DNA of 64,000 nucleotides from Diacronema lutheri. Taxonomy: Eukaryota; Haptophyta; Pavlovophyceae; Pavlovales; Pavlovaceae. The notes under the pieces are model-generated. The model was not told where the DNA came from. It worked only from the letters and a program-made list of their open reading frames with translations, and did not search any database. Below, one piece after another: positions 28,399 to 37,914 of this stretch. Position 1 is the first letter of the stretch; every line of letters starts with the position of its first letter. The translations under genes were made by a program, and so were the position numbers. The stretch is taken from positions 496,001 to 560,000 of the forward strand of contig JAGTXO010000001.1 in NCBI GenBank assembly GCA_019448385.1, written 5' to 3'.

Positions 28399-29606
28399 TA
28401 CTGGTCGACAAGCGATGCGTTGTACTGCTCGCAGTACGCCTTGTCCTCCTCGGTCAGCATGAAGTCAAAGGCGGGCGCGCGCGCGATCATATCGGCCTGC
28501 TGCCCCCAGCGCCACTGGAAATCGTACTCTGGCGTCCCCTCGATCGTGTACAGAACCGTCGACGGGTCTGCGCGGGCGCGCACGCCGGCGGGGGGAGGCG
28601 GTGAGCGCGCGCGAGCGCGCGCAGCGCGGCTGTGCGCCGGGCGGCTGCCGCTGCGCATACCGCGCGGCGCGGCGCATGTGGGCAGAACGCCGCCGGCCTT
28701 TTGCGCGGCAGTCGCCTGCGCGCGCGCGGTCACCGCGGTGAACGAACGAGGCGCGAGCGCGCGGGCGCGCGAACGGTGTCAGGGAACGCGCGCCCCTGTC
28801 CGCGCTCGCGCGAAGCGTTCGGCTCGCGCCGACGCGTCCGGCGCGCGCGGGCGCTGTGCCGGCTCTCACGGCTGCGATCGTCGCCTCAATGTTCTGTGCG
28901 GACTGGGGGTTCTTCGATTTGAAGTCGGTAACGAAGCTCTCGTCCGCCTTCATCTGCTCGAGCGCCTCCTTGCCCCATGCGGGCAGCGCTGCGTACGCCG
29001 GCGAGTCCGTCCCGACCTTGCCGGCGGCGAAGCTGTCGAGGAAGGAGGCGTCCTTGATCGCATCAACGCCCGCCTTCTTCGCCCACGCCTGCTCGGCGGT
29101 CATCTTCTTGAAGTCGGCGAGCTTGCCCGATTCGACGAGGTAGTCGCGGTATTTGAGCGCCTGCAGGCGCAGCCGGCGCGCGAGGAACTTGTCCGCCAGG
29201 CTGAGGTCGGCAATGTCCGCCTCACTCAGGCTCGCCGGCGCCTCGCCGATGACCTTCTTCATGGTCGGCGCATCGGCCGTGCCGAGGACGGCGGCCTTGA
29301 GGCGCTCGAACTGGATGACGAAGGACTCTTTGTCGCTCTTGATGCCCTTGTCATCCCCCGCGTACAGCGGCGGGAAGAACTGCGCGGCAGCGCGCCGCGG
29401 GCCGACCAACCCGCGGGGCCATCATCGATCACCTCGAAAGGCCGAGTGGCGCGGGCCGAGCGAGGCGACGGCGCAGCGGCGCACGCGCGCGCGCGCGTGC
29501 AAGTAGCGCGCACCTTCTCCGCGCCCAGCGTGCCGTCGGCCAGCGTGCTCAGCCGCCGGCACTGCAGCGTGGCCGCCTGCCGCAGCAACGAGCCACCGCG
29601 CAGCAT
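28338..29606 (-). CDS. Unknown nuclear-encoded mitochondrial protein
   Basis: Exon 1 (29606-29514) encodes MLRGGSLLRQAATLQCRRLS..., a classic Arg-rich, acid-free mitochondrial presequence. A 134-nt intron leads in phase 0 to exon 2 (from 29379), whose helical, Lys/Asp-rich sequence (FFPPLYAGDDKGIKSDKE, KFLARRLRLQALKYRDYL, DFKKMTAEQAWAKKAGVD) ends near 28870. A third exon (from about 28567) encodes LYTIEGTPEYDFQWRWGQQ and ends SSITVPEKVTVLE. The second intron's exact junctions are unresolved: the obvious GTGAGA donor and GCGCAG acceptor differ by one base in phase, so a non-canonical donor or another acceptor is used. I do not recognise the family; the composition suggests a soluble matrix or respiratory-complex-associated subunit. 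Confidence 0.62.
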
Positions 29607-29754
29607 GCCGAACTTGAGGGCTCTCGGGCCACCGGGCCAGAGTGGGTGCGTAACACGTCACGACTGGTGACGGGACAGGCGTCAGTTTCGTCTAGACACA
29701 GGGACTCGTCGAGTCGTCAGACTGACGCCAACGTGTCTGAGGTCGGAAGACGCC
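29607..29754. other. Intergenic segment with nested inverted repeat
   Basis: It lies upstream of the mitochondrial protein gene and downstream of the patatin gene, both on the minus strand. GGCGTCAGT (29678-29686) and ACTGACGCC (29721-29729) are perfect 9-bp arms, and between them lies a smaller palindrome GACTCGTCGAGTC. It could be a 3'-end processing or regulatory element. Confidence 0.45.
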
Positions 29755-30748
29755 TCACTTTCCCCCATTGGAGGCTTGCCCTCCCAGTCCGACGTCTGGC
29801 GCTCCGTAGGCAAGCGCGGCGGCGAGCTCAGCAAAGCCCGGCCGCAGCTCTGGCGAGCGCGCGTACGCCAACCCGCTTTCCATCATCGCGCGCACGCCCT
29901 CGGGTGTGCGCAACCGTAAAAAGTCGCGCGGAGCGTTCGGATCGGCGGCCGGGTCGAGGTAGAGCATCGGCGCCGAGCCGTCATCGTGCCGAAAGTCGCG
30001 CGTGCGCGACGTGAGGAAGCTGCCGTCGATCCAGCGCGCGCGCCGAAAGCGCGCGCTGAAACGGCCGTCCAAAAAGTACGGGATGTGACACGAGGCGAGG
30101 GCGCAGTCGATCAGATCGGACTTGCTCTCGAACGCGCTGAAGCGAACGCGCCGCGGGAAAGGCAGCGTGCGCAGCACGAGGATGGTGACGCGCCCGCGCG
30201 CGCGCTCGGCCGCGTCTGCCGGAAGCAAGTCATCGAGCCACTCTCGCACGATCTCGCCCCACACGCCCGCAAGGCCTGCGGCGCGCGAGATTGGGATGGC
30301 CGACGGAGAAAGGAGGACGGAAAGACGGGCAAGGGATGACGACAGGCACGGCGTGCGGCGCGTGGTGCGCGCCGGCACGTGCGCGGCGCGGGGCGCGCTC
30401 GCCCGCACGAGACGTGTGGCGCACACCGAGCGGTCGCTCCCACAAGTTGGCTCGCTTGCTCAGCGTGATTGCGTGTTCAAAGGCGTCGTCCATATCGACA
30501 CCGCTCGCCGCGAGCACCGCGGCGAGCGAACCGGCGCTCGCGCCGATGAAGTTAGCCTCGTCCAGCGCGCACTGCTCCCGCAACCCGTGGATCGCGCCCG
30601 CCTGCCACCAGAAGAGGATGCCACCACCCGTGCATGCCACTAACGGCATGTTTGGGCGCATCCCCGCCGTCGGCGCGTTGCCAGGCGGCACCAGCTGCGC
30701 GCCCTTCGCCAATGCGAGCGCGCACAAGACGAGCACGCCGGGCGCCAT
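29755..30748 (-). CDS. Patatin-like phospholipase
   Basis: Exons 30748-30427 and 30275-29755 join in phase 1 to give 280 aa. A hydrophobic leader (MAPGVLVLCALALAKG) precedes the patatin core: CTGGGILFWWQAGAIHGL forms the oxyanion loop, NFIGASAGSLAAVLAASGVD contains the nucleophile elbow G-x-S-x-G (Ser in GASAG), and WIDGSFLTS supplies the catalytic Asp (D-G motif). It hydrolyses acyl ester bonds of phospho- or galactolipids. The protein is compact, without extra domains, and the leader suggests secretion or organelle import. The 49-bp gap to the divergent HAD gene is a likely shared promoter. Confidence 0.85.
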
Positions 30749-30797
30749 TTTGAAGGCACCGTTGACTCGCCTACTTCAATTCTTCAAAGGCCCCTCG

Positions 30798-32144
30798 ATG
30801 CTCGCGTGCACGCGACTTCGTGTCGGCGTTCTGCTGTTGGGCGCGGCCGGTCTGCCGGCTGCAGCATGGGGCTACCGCGTCCTCCGCGCGCGCGCGCGCG
30901 CGCGCATCCGCGCGCGCGGCGTCCCCGCGCTGCCTGACGCCGTGCGCGCGCTCGTCTTTGACCTCGACCACACGCTCGCGCGGTACAACCTGCCGCAGCT
31001 CTGTTCGCTCGTGCACGACTGCGCGGCGCGCTTCCTCGTGACTGAAAGGGGGCACGACGCGTCGCTTCTTGAGCCGTACGACCACGCTTGGCCCGCGCTA
31101 AAGGGCCTCGTGCTCGACTTTGCGACTGGCGACCTGCTTTTGCTCGATGAGACGGGCGCTGTCGCGCGCGCGCGGCACGGCGCGCGCGCAGCCGGCACCC
31201 TCGACGCAGGCGCGATCGCTGCGCGATACGGCGCACCGAGCTGCCGCTGGCGCGCAGCCGACGCGCTGCTTGCCGGCGCCACGCGCGGCGACCTCTGCTG
31301 GGCGCTCACGACGGGGTACGACACCGGCCTCTCTCAGCTTTTCGCGCGACTTGTCGACCTGGCCGACGCGCGCGCCGCCGCCGATCGCGTGCCCGCGTGC
31401 TACGACTTTCACGAGGATCTGTACGCAGCGGTAAGCAGCGCCTTCCGACAGCCGGCTTTCGCCGCGGGCACGGGCGGCTTCTTCAGCGCGCTTCGCGCCA
31501 ATCCGCACGCGTATATCCAGCCACGACCACGCGTGGCCGCGTGGTTGCGTCGACTTCGCGCGCAAGGGCTGCGCGTTTGCATTGTCACAAACTCGCATGC
31601 GGACTTCGCGCGCTTCACGATGCGCACGGCCTTTGGCGAGGGCTCGGAGGCGGCGTGTTGCGACCTCATTGTCGCGGACGCGCGCAAGCCGGCCTTCTTC
31701 GCCGGCGATTCTCCATTGCGCGCCGTCGCGTGGCTGCCGGCGCACCCGGACACGGCCATCCGCGAATCGGCCGCCGCCGAGCCGCTCGGCGCGCCGCCTG
31801 GCCTCCCGTGCGAGCACATGCTCGCGGGTGGCTCGGCAAGCGCCGTCGAGGCGCTCTTCGGCCTGCGCGGCGAGGCGATCGCCTTCTTCGGCGATTCGTG
31901 CTTTGGCGAGGTTGTGCCCGCGCGCCGCCGCGGCTGGTGGACGACGGCGGTGGTCGAGGAGGCGGATGGTGGTGTGTTTGTGGAACCGCTTGAGTGGGGT
32001 GGCTCGTTTTGGTCCGCGCCGCCGCCCGGCGCCGAGCCGTGCCCCGGCACAAGTCCGGCCGCGAGAGCGCAGAGCTGGTTGGGCAGTGCATTCAAGGCTA
32101 GCGCACATGCGCTCATTGCTGACATCGATGCGCTTGCGCGCTAG
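30798..32144 (+). CDS. NT5DC-type HAD phosphatase (5'-nucleotidase domain), membrane-anchored
   Basis: A 448-aa single exon. An N-terminal hydrophobic segment with flanking Arg residues (LRVGVLLLGAAGLPAAAWG, then RARARARIRARG) could be a signal anchor or targeting peptide. The HAD core starts ALVFDLDHTLARYN (DxDxT nucleophile motif). VLDFATGDLLLLDETG, QPRPRVAAWLRRLRAQGLRV, CIVTNSHADFARFTM (motif II, Asn/Ser) and CDLIVADARKPAFF (motif III) are diagnostic of the cytosolic 5'-nucleotidase II/NT5DC family. The later FFGDSCFGEVVPARRRGWWT supplies the motif IV aspartate. It probably dephosphorylates nucleoside monophosphates, but many NT5DC members lack a defined substrate. The stop is only 18 bp from the convergent cochaperone gene. 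Confidence 0.85.
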   Translation: MLACTRLRVGVLLLGAAGLPAAAWGYRVLRARARARIRARGVPALPDAVRALVFDLDHTLARYNLPQLCSLVHDCAARFLVTERGHDASLLEPYDHAWPALKGLVLDFATGDLLLLDETGAVARARHGARAAGTLDAGAIAARYGAPSCRWRAADALLAGATRGDLCWALTTGYDTGLSQLFARLVDLADARAAADRVPACYDFHEDLYAAVSSAFRQPAFAAGTGGFFSALRANPHAYIQPRPRVAAWLRRLRAQGLRVCIVTNSHADFARFTMRTAFGEGSEAACCDLIVADARKPAFFAGDSPLRAVAWLPAHPDTAIRESAAAEPLGAPPGLPCEHMLAGGSASAVEALFGLRGEAIAFFGDSCFGEVVPARRRGWWTTAVVEEADGGVFVEPLEWGGSFWSAPPPGAEPCPGTSPAARAQSWLGSAFKASAHALIADIDALAR

Positions 32145-32162
32145 ACACGGCGCAGGCAAACG

Positions 32163-33708
32163 TCAGCGCTCCTTGAAGGCGGCGATGAAGGCGCTCATCT
32201 GCGCCGCCACCGCGGCGCAGAACGTTGCTGGCGGGGGCGCGGCGAGGCCCTTGCCCACTGCAGCACTCGCACGCGTGTACAGCTCCGTGCCCGGCGGCGG
32301 CTTTGCGTTCCATGTGACGCTTGACTGCGCGCGGAAAGCGAAGGAAGGAGCGTGCCGCGCCGCGCGTGACGTGGGCAACAGTATGCGACGGGCGCACGTG
32401 CGAGACTCAGGCCGGCAGCGGGCCGCGCAGCCGGCCCCGCGCGCGCGCTCGCGAGCGCACACCTCCCAGTCAGCCTGGTCGTGGCTGGAGAAGTCGGTCA
32501 CCTCGATTTCGCCGCTGAAAAGCTTCTCGCTATCGGGCAGCTCCACCTCGAACGGCACGCTCAGCTTGAGGTCGAAGAGGAAGCGTTTCTTGCCGCGCAC
32601 GACGTGAATGCCGACATCGCCCGCAATGTTTTTCGCGCCCATGCAGCGCACGCACCCGCCGCCGTCGAGCTCAGTGCGCGCGGCAGAGAGCAGCTCGGCG
32701 AGGCAAGCTTTCGCCCACTCGGTCTGGTCCTTCTCTTCGTACGTGCCCGCGGCGTTCCACACGGAGCCCGCGCTCTTCGCCTCGTTCGCGGCGGCAAGCG
32801 CCGGGTCAATCTTTTGCGGGATCACGCGCGGCACGGACGGGGTTTTGGCCCAATAGCGGTAGCCGGCCGCCGGCTTGGTCTCCGGCACATCACCGCTGTC
32901 GTCGGACGGGCGCGGCGGCGGCGTCGACTTTGGAGCGGGCGCGGGCGCGGGCGCGGGCGGTTTGGCAGGCGGAGACCTCTGCGAAGCATCTCCGGCATCA
33001 GGCTTGGCGGCTGGTTGGTCCTCGTCGTCGGAGAGGTCAATCTTCGCAAAGCGGTCATAGTCGTTGACCCCCTTCGCCTTCTTCGCGTCCTGCATCTCGA
33101 CGCGCTCCGCCTCGATGAGCTGCGCACGCACAGCGCACGGAGGGCGCGCAGGCAGGTCGCGCGCACGCTCGGCGGCGCGTCGCCACAGGCCGAGCGGGGT
33201 TGGGGCGCGGCGGCAGCGGCGCGGCGCGCGCCTTGCTCGTGATACTCTTATTGCTCGGCTCGAGCTCGGCCGCAAGCGCAAGGTCGCGCCGCGCCTTCTC
33301 GTAGTCCTTGAGCGCGAGCTGCGCGCAGCCGCGCCGGAACAGCGCCTTGACGCACTTGCCGTCGACAGCCAGCGCGCGCGTGCACAGTTCGGCGGCCTCA
33401 GGCCAGCGCTCTTGCTTGAGACGCGCCTGCGCCGCGTTGCACAAGCACGCTGTCTGCAGGTCGTTGGCCACCTTGGCGCGGTAGTTGCCCTCAACCCTCG
33501 CGGCGGCCGCCGCTCCGGCAGAGTATGCGCTCACGGCATCGTCGAACGCTTCGCGGCCAAAGTCGGTGTTGCCCTTCTCCTTCAACGCGGTGGCTTCGCG
33601 AATTGCCACATTCGTCGGGTTGTTGAGGTGGTCGTCGTGATCCTTCTTGGCCTGCGAGCCCCATTCTGCGCCAAGGTCGGCGCTTTCGCTCATGCCCTCC
33701 GATGCCAT
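32163..33708 (-). CDS. TPR-Aha1N fusion, Hsp90 cochaperone
   Basis: The N-terminus (from 33708) carries three TPR motifs (ATALKEKGNTDFGREAFDDA, NDLQTACLCNAAQARLKQE, VKALFRRGCAQLALKDYEKA) with the Lys/Asn/Arg pattern of carboxylate-clamp TPRs that bind the C-terminal EEVD of Hsp90/Hsp70. After an acidic linker and a Pro/Ala run, the sequence becomes Aha1 N-terminal-like: VWNAAGTYEEKDQTEWAKA, then HVVRGKKRFLFDLKLSVPFEV. Aha1_N stimulates the Hsp90 ATPase through its middle domain. Exons are 33708-33232 (apparently with a GC donor), 33119-32463 and 32324-32163, about 431 aa; the last intron (138 nt) is in frame and stop-free. A TPR clamp fused to Aha1_N would tether the activator to Hsp90. The first donor is the least certain element. 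Confidence 0.83.
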
Positions 33709-33849
33709 TGGCTCGCGTCTGGGCGGTCACGGTTTTCCACGTGTGTCACGCAACGGCGTCACCGCTTTGCGCCCTCTTTCGATCCGATCCGAGAGGCGGC
33801 TTCAGACGGGCCGCGCGGCCGAAGGGCGCGTCGGCAGCCGAGCGCGTCG
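33709..33849. promoter_or_regulatory. Divergent promoter region, TPR-Aha1N/NPSN pair
   Basis: 141 bp between head-to-head start codons. No obvious TATA; it has short T-rich strings (GGTTTTCC, CTCTTTCG). Inferred shared promoter. Confidence 0.35.
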
Positions 33850-34614
33850 ATGTTCGGGGTCGGCGCCTCGATGTTCGGCGGCGGCGGGCAGCCGAGCACG
33901 CGAGGCTACGCGGAGATGCTGGAGGATATCTCGTCCTACGAGGCGGACCTCGTCAGCGTGGAGAAGGACATCCGCACGTCGTTCGACGCGGTCCACCATC
34001 TCGAAGGGGACGCGCGCGGGGAGAAGCTGCGGCACATCGCCTCGCGGCTGTACCACGCGAAGCAGCTGCTGCAGACGCTGCGCCTTGAGGTTGTGGAGAC
34101 GCCGACCGAGTCGAGAGCCGAGTGGCAGGCGATCGTCGCGCAGCACGCGGCGTCGCTGCATCGGTACGACAACCTGCTCGGCGCGCTGCAAAACGACGGC
34201 CGCTGGCAGGACATGCTCGGCGGGCGCACCGCCGACGCGGACACGCTGACGCCCGCGCAGCTCATACAGCAGGCGGCGCAGGTGCAGGTGCAGTCTGTCG
34301 AGTCGCTGGGCCGCAGCAAGCAGATGGTGCACAACGCGCGCGAGGTCGGCACGTTCACAGCCGACCAACTGAGACGACAGACGGAGCAGATGCAGCACGT
34401 CGACTCGGACATCAAGGACATGAGGTTTCATTTTGCGGCTGCGACTCGGCAGATCCAGAACGTCCGCAGGCAGGTCGAGACCGACAAGTGCCTCGCGGCA
34501 ATGCTGCTCTTCATTGTCCTCGGCATCGTCGTCATCATCGTCTACAAGACGTTCAACCCAAACTCAAAATTGAACACGCCCAAAGGCTTGCAACCACCGA
34601 TTGGGTACGCGTGA
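33850..34614 (+). CDS. Qb-SNARE, NPSN (novel plant SNARE)-like
   Basis: A 254-aa single exon. The N-terminal half is a helical bundle (YAEMLEDISSYEADLVSVEK, LRHIASRLYHAKQLLQTLRL). The SNARE motif runs about residues 145-205: VESLGRSKQMVHNAREVGTF, ADQLRRQTEQMQHVDSDIKD, with the central zero-layer Gln in this heptad pattern. A C-terminal tail anchor (AAMLLFIVLGIVVIIVYK) and a short luminal tail end the protein. The motif and its order match the NPSN Qb family, which acts at the cell plate or plasma membrane in plants and is widespread in protists. It should pair with Qa, Qc and R-SNAREs in fusion at the plasma membrane or Golgi. Confidence 0.85.
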   Translation: MFGVGASMFGGGGQPSTRGYAEMLEDISSYEADLVSVEKDIRTSFDAVHHLEGDARGEKLRHIASRLYHAKQLLQTLRLEVVETPTESRAEWQAIVAQHAASLHRYDNLLGALQNDGRWQDMLGGRTADADTLTPAQLIQQAAQVQVQSVESLGRSKQMVHNAREVGTFTADQLRRQTEQMQHVDSDIKDMRFHFAAATRQIQNVRRQVETDKCLAAMLLFIVLGIVVIIVYKTFNPNSKLNTPKGLQPPIGYA

Positions 34615-34640
34615 GCGGAACTGTGCATCATCAATGACCC

Positions 34641-35978
34641 TCAATATGACGCGGCGGCGCGGTGAGGCCACGTGCAGTCGGGCAGGAGTGCGCCATCATC
34701 GTCGGCCAGCGCGGCGAGAGCGACTGTGCGCCCGAGCTCCGCATGGTACAGCAGCCCGCGGCCGCCAAGCCCGGCGACAAACCAGGCGTTGCGCTCATGG
34801 CCGGGAACGCGTCCGGCGAGCGGCACGGAGCCGAGCCGCGTGCGCGGCGGCATCGCGCGTACGCCCATACCGTGTGGCCTGGGCGGCCCCGACCCCTCTG
34901 CGACCTGCGCGCTCATCGGCCACAGCTGCGCGAGCTCTTCGCACAGCTCGGCCAGCGCAACGGTCGACGCGTCTGCTGAGCCGAGCGGAGCAGCGCCAGC
35001 GCTGAGCGGCTCGAACGTGGCGCCGCCGACAACGCGCGCGGCGCCACCCGTAGCCGCGCGCCCGTCGGCCGCCGGCACGCGTCCCGAGTCGCCGCCCAGC
35101 GGCACGAGGTACTGGCCACCAAGCACGCCCACGCGCGGGCACAATGGCAGCGGGACATCAGGCCAGCACAGCGTCTGCCCGCGCACGAGCGAGACGGGCA
35201 GCGCCTCGAGGCCCCGCACGCTGGCCGACGCTGCGCCGACGGCAACGACGACGGCGTCAAAGTGGGCGCACGCGGCGTCGAGGGAATGCACCGGGTGCAC
35301 GACCCAGAGTGCGCACGCCGCGGCCTCACACGTGGCGGCCCAGAGCGCGCGCAGGTATGCCGGCGCGTCGACGCACAGGCCGCGCGCGCACCAGACGCCG
35401 CCGGCGCAGTCGGCCGGCGCAGCGTCGGCGCCGATGAGCTCGCGTGCGCGCGCCGCGTCGACCCAGCAGAGGAGCTCGCCACCCTCGACGTCGCCGTCGG
35501 AAACGGTCAACGCGTGCTGCCGGATTGCGCGCTCCGCAGCCGCCCGGTACGTCGTGGCCTGCGCCTCGGAGCGCGCAACGCGAAGGACGCCGCGCGCAAA
35601 GCAGAACTGTGCGCCCGAGCGCGCTTGCGTCTGCGCCACGAGCTGCGCGGCGGATTGGAACGACTCAACGCCATGCCAGATAAGGCCACCGCGCGTTGTG
35701 AGCGGGTGCAGCAGCCCGGCTGCCGCCGCAGAGGCGCCGCCCTCGCCGGGCTCGGCGACATCGAAGACGGCGATCCCTACGTTCGCATCGGCGGCCGCGG
35801 CGTGATGCGCGACGGACATGCCGGCGAGGCCGCCGCCCACGATCGCGAGCGTGCGCGTGACCCCGCGCTCACGCAGACGGCGAGCCGCATCGGCAGCGCT
35901 GCACGGCGCCACCGGGTCGCCTGGCGCCATCGCGGACGTCGATACAACGAGCACGGCCGCCAGCCATTGTTGACGCAT
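34641..35978 (-). CDS. FAD-dependent oxidoreductase (DAO family)
   Basis: A 445-aa single exon; the first ATG is at 35978. A hydrophobic leader (QQWLAAVLVVSTSA) precedes a Rossmann FAD site: LAIVGGGLAGMSVAHHAAA (GxGxxG) and the acidic strand end IAVFD. GGASAAAAGLLHPLTTRGG resembles the MnmC C-terminal/D-amino-acid oxidase (DAO) family, as do FDAVVVAVGAAS and the C-terminal GLGGRGLLYHAELG. It oxidises an amine or similar substrate with FAD; the substrate is unknown. In bacteria the DAO domain of MnmC modifies tRNA wobble uridine, but this protein lacks the methyltransferase half and has a leader, so an organelle or secretory oxidase is as likely. It lies convergent to NPSN, 26 bp away. Confidence 0.8.
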   Translation of the reverse strand: MRQQWLAAVLVVSTSAMAPGDPVAPCSAADAARRLRERGVTRTLAIVGGGLAGMSVAHHAAAADANVGIAVFDVAEPGEGGASAAAAGLLHPLTTRGGLIWHGVESFQSAAQLVAQTQARSGAQFCFARGVLRVARSEAQATTYRAAAERAIRQHALTVSDGDVEGGELLCWVDAARARELIGADAAPADCAGGVWCARGLCVDAPAYLRALWAATCEAAACALWVVHPVHSLDAACAHFDAVVVAVGAASASVRGLEALPVSLVRGQTLCWPDVPLPLCPRVGVLGGQYLVPLGGDSGRVPAADGRAATGGAARVVGGATFEPLSAGAAPLGSADASTVALAELCEELAQLWPMSAQVAEGSGPPRPHGMGVRAMPPRTRLGSVPLAGRVPGHERNAWFVAGLGGRGLLYHAELGRTVALAALADDDGALLPDCTWPHRAAASY

Positions 35979-36138
35979 CACTGCGACTGTGAGTCGAGAG
36001 TTCGAGATCGGCACATTCGGTCAAAGTCACACACCGGCACACACACCCGCACGCTCGCACACGCGCACCGTGTCAGACTCTCACGCGCTGCCTCGGCTCA
36101 CCTTGCACACGCCCAGCAACATCCGCCACGGCGGCTCG

Positions 36139-37914
36139 TCACACACGCACGCCGCGCGCCACGCTGCCGCTGACCGCAACCTCTGCGGGCTCTGCCGTGC
36201 GCGCCGTGCCGCCGCGCGCGGCGCCCGTGGCGAGTGCGCCGCGCACGGTCGCGACGAGCGACATGAGACGCGCGACGACGGCGGCCGCGCGCTTGGCCGC
36301 GCCGCCGCTGCCGCTCGCGCCTTCGCCATCGCCATCGGACGCGCCGCGTCGTAGCCGCGCGACGGAGTCGAAACCGCCGAAACGATTCGCCGGCGCGCGT
36401 GCGGTTGCGCGCGACGCATTCAAAGATGGGTTGGCGTGCTCTACCGCCGAGAGGCCGAGGTCGCCAAAGGCGCCGACGCGACCCTTCCTGCACACCCAGC
36501 GGAAGGTCTCGAGGTGGCCCGCTGACTTGGCGGCCTTGGCGCACGCCTCGGCCGTCCACGGGCAGTCGTTTGCGCGCGCAAACATGAGCACGCGCAGGTG
36601 GCCGGTCGCGGCGGCGGCGTAGCACGTGCGCTCAGTCCACGGGCAGCCGCGGTAGCGCGCCCACACGAGCGTGTGCAGATGGCCGCCCTGCGCGGCCGCG
36701 CGCGTCACCTCTTCATTCCACGGGCAGCCGTGCTCGCGCGCCCACTGCAGCACGGGCAGGTGGCCGCCCTTGGCCGCGCCAATGCACGCGCGCTCGTCCC
36801 ACGGGACGCCGCGCGACCGCAGAGCGCTCAGCGTGCGCAGCTGGCCGCCGCGCGCCGCCGCCGCGCACAGTGCCGCATCGACCGGGGCACCGCCCTCAGT
36901 GACGAGCCAGAGGATGACGTCGATGTGGCCCTCTCGCGCGGCGTCGCACGCCGCGTCGGCGTGCCACGGCGAGCCGTGCGCGCGCGCCCATTGCAGCGTG
37001 TGCAGGTGGCCGCCCTGCGCGGCCGCGCGCGTCGTCTCCGCGTCCCACGGGCAGCCGTGCTCGCGCGCCCACTGCAGCACGGGCAGGTGGCCGCCGCGCG
37101 CGGCCCACGCGGCGGTGAGCGCGCCCCACGGTGCACCCTCCGCGCGTAGCAGCTGCAGCACCGCCAGATGCCCGCCGCGCGCTGCGGCCGCGCAACAGCG
37201 CGCGTCGCTAGGCGCGCCGAATCGTCCAACCGTCCACGCGACGACCTTGAGCTGGCCCGCGCGGCATGCGGCGGCGGTGGCGAGGTCGTCCCACGCTGCG
37301 CCGTGCTCGACGGCCCAGCGTAGCAGCTCGAGGTGGCCCTCGCCCGCCGCCTGCCGACACGTCTCCACGTCCCATGGCACGCTCAGCTCGCGCCGCAGCC
37401 GGCGCAGCACTTCGAGCCGGCCGGCGCGCGCCGCGGCCGCACACGTGCGCGCGCTCAGCACAACGCCGCGCGTGCGCAGCTCGTCAAGGAGCCGCGGATC
37501 GGCGCTGCGCGCGGCGCACTGCTCGGCCATCGCCTCGCTCAGGTGGCAGCCGCAACGCGCCGCCCAACGGAGGCGTGCGATTGAGTCGAGCGCGGCGGCT
37601 GTCGGCGTCGATAGCCGCGGCGCGCGCGCCGCGCATGGAAGCGCAAAGCCCCAGCCGCTGTCGAGCGGCGGCGGGCGCGGGAAGCGCGCGTACACGAGAT
37701 CGCGCGTCGCGCGCGAGACGAGCGCGAGCGCGAGCGCGTCCTCGACGCGCACAAAGCCGACGACGAGCCCGAGCTCGGCCGCGTGGAGCGTCGAGAGCAG
37801 CGGCGCGCCGTCCTGGCCGACGGTATTGCGCGTCGCGGAGAGCCGGCGCTGGACGCGGCCTGAGCCCTTGCGCAGCGACCACGGCGGCGAGGAGAACTGC
37901 GCGGTCGTCGCCAT
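36139..37914 (-). CDS. F-box-like/ankyrin-repeat protein of the GCPW type
   Basis: A 591-aa single exon. Near the N-terminus, STLHAAELGLVVGFVRVEDA, then LALVSRATRDLVYARFP, resembles an F-box. From about residue 130 some dozen ankyrin-like repeats follow with the pattern AAxxGHLxVLxWAREHGCPW (for example AAAQGGHLHTLQWARAHGSP and GHLPVLQWAREHGCPWNEE). This repeat variety is abundant in haptophytes, oomycetes, brown algae and some giant viruses. It is a protein-protein interaction scaffold, probably substrate binding for an SCF ubiquitin ligase if the F-box is real. The Gly/Ser/Ala tail is low complexity. Base composition matches the neighbours, so there is no sign of recent transfer. Confidence 0.8.
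   Translation of the reverse strand: MATTAQFSSPPWSLRKGSGRVQRRLSATRNTVGQDGAPLLSTLHAAELGLVVGFVRVEDALALALVSRATRDLVYARFPRPPPLDSGWGFALPCAARAPRLSTPTAAALDSIARLRWAARCGCHLSEAMAEQCAARSADPRLLDELRTRGVVLSARTCAAAARAGRLEVLRRLRRELSVPWDVETCRQAAGEGHLELLRWAVEHGAAWDDLATAAACRAGQLKVVAWTVGRFGAPSDARCCAAAARGGHLAVLQLLRAEGAPWGALTAAWAARGGHLPVLQWAREHGCPWDAETTRAAAQGGHLHTLQWARAHGSPWHADAACDAAREGHIDVILWLVTEGGAPVDAALCAAAARGGQLRTLSALRSRGVPWDERACIGAAKGGHLPVLQWAREHGCPWNEEVTRAAAQGGHLHTLVWARYRGCPWTERTCYAAAATGHLRVLMFARANDCPWTAEACAKAAKSAGHLETFRWVCRKGRVGAFGDLGLSAVEHANPSLNASRATARAPANRFGGFDSVARLRRGASDGDGEGASGSGGAAKRAAAVVARLMSLVATVRGALATGAARGGTARTAEPAEVAVSGSVARGVRV

Noticed and set aside
28905-29250. Plus-strand frames opposite the mitochondrial protein considered as a gene
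   Set aside because: No start context or domain; the minus strand has a mitochondrial presequence and amphipathic helices.
36139-37914. Ankyrin gene as a recent insertion from a giant virus
   Set aside because: Base composition and codon use match the neighbours, and this repeat type is also common in cellular algae; kept only as a question in findings.
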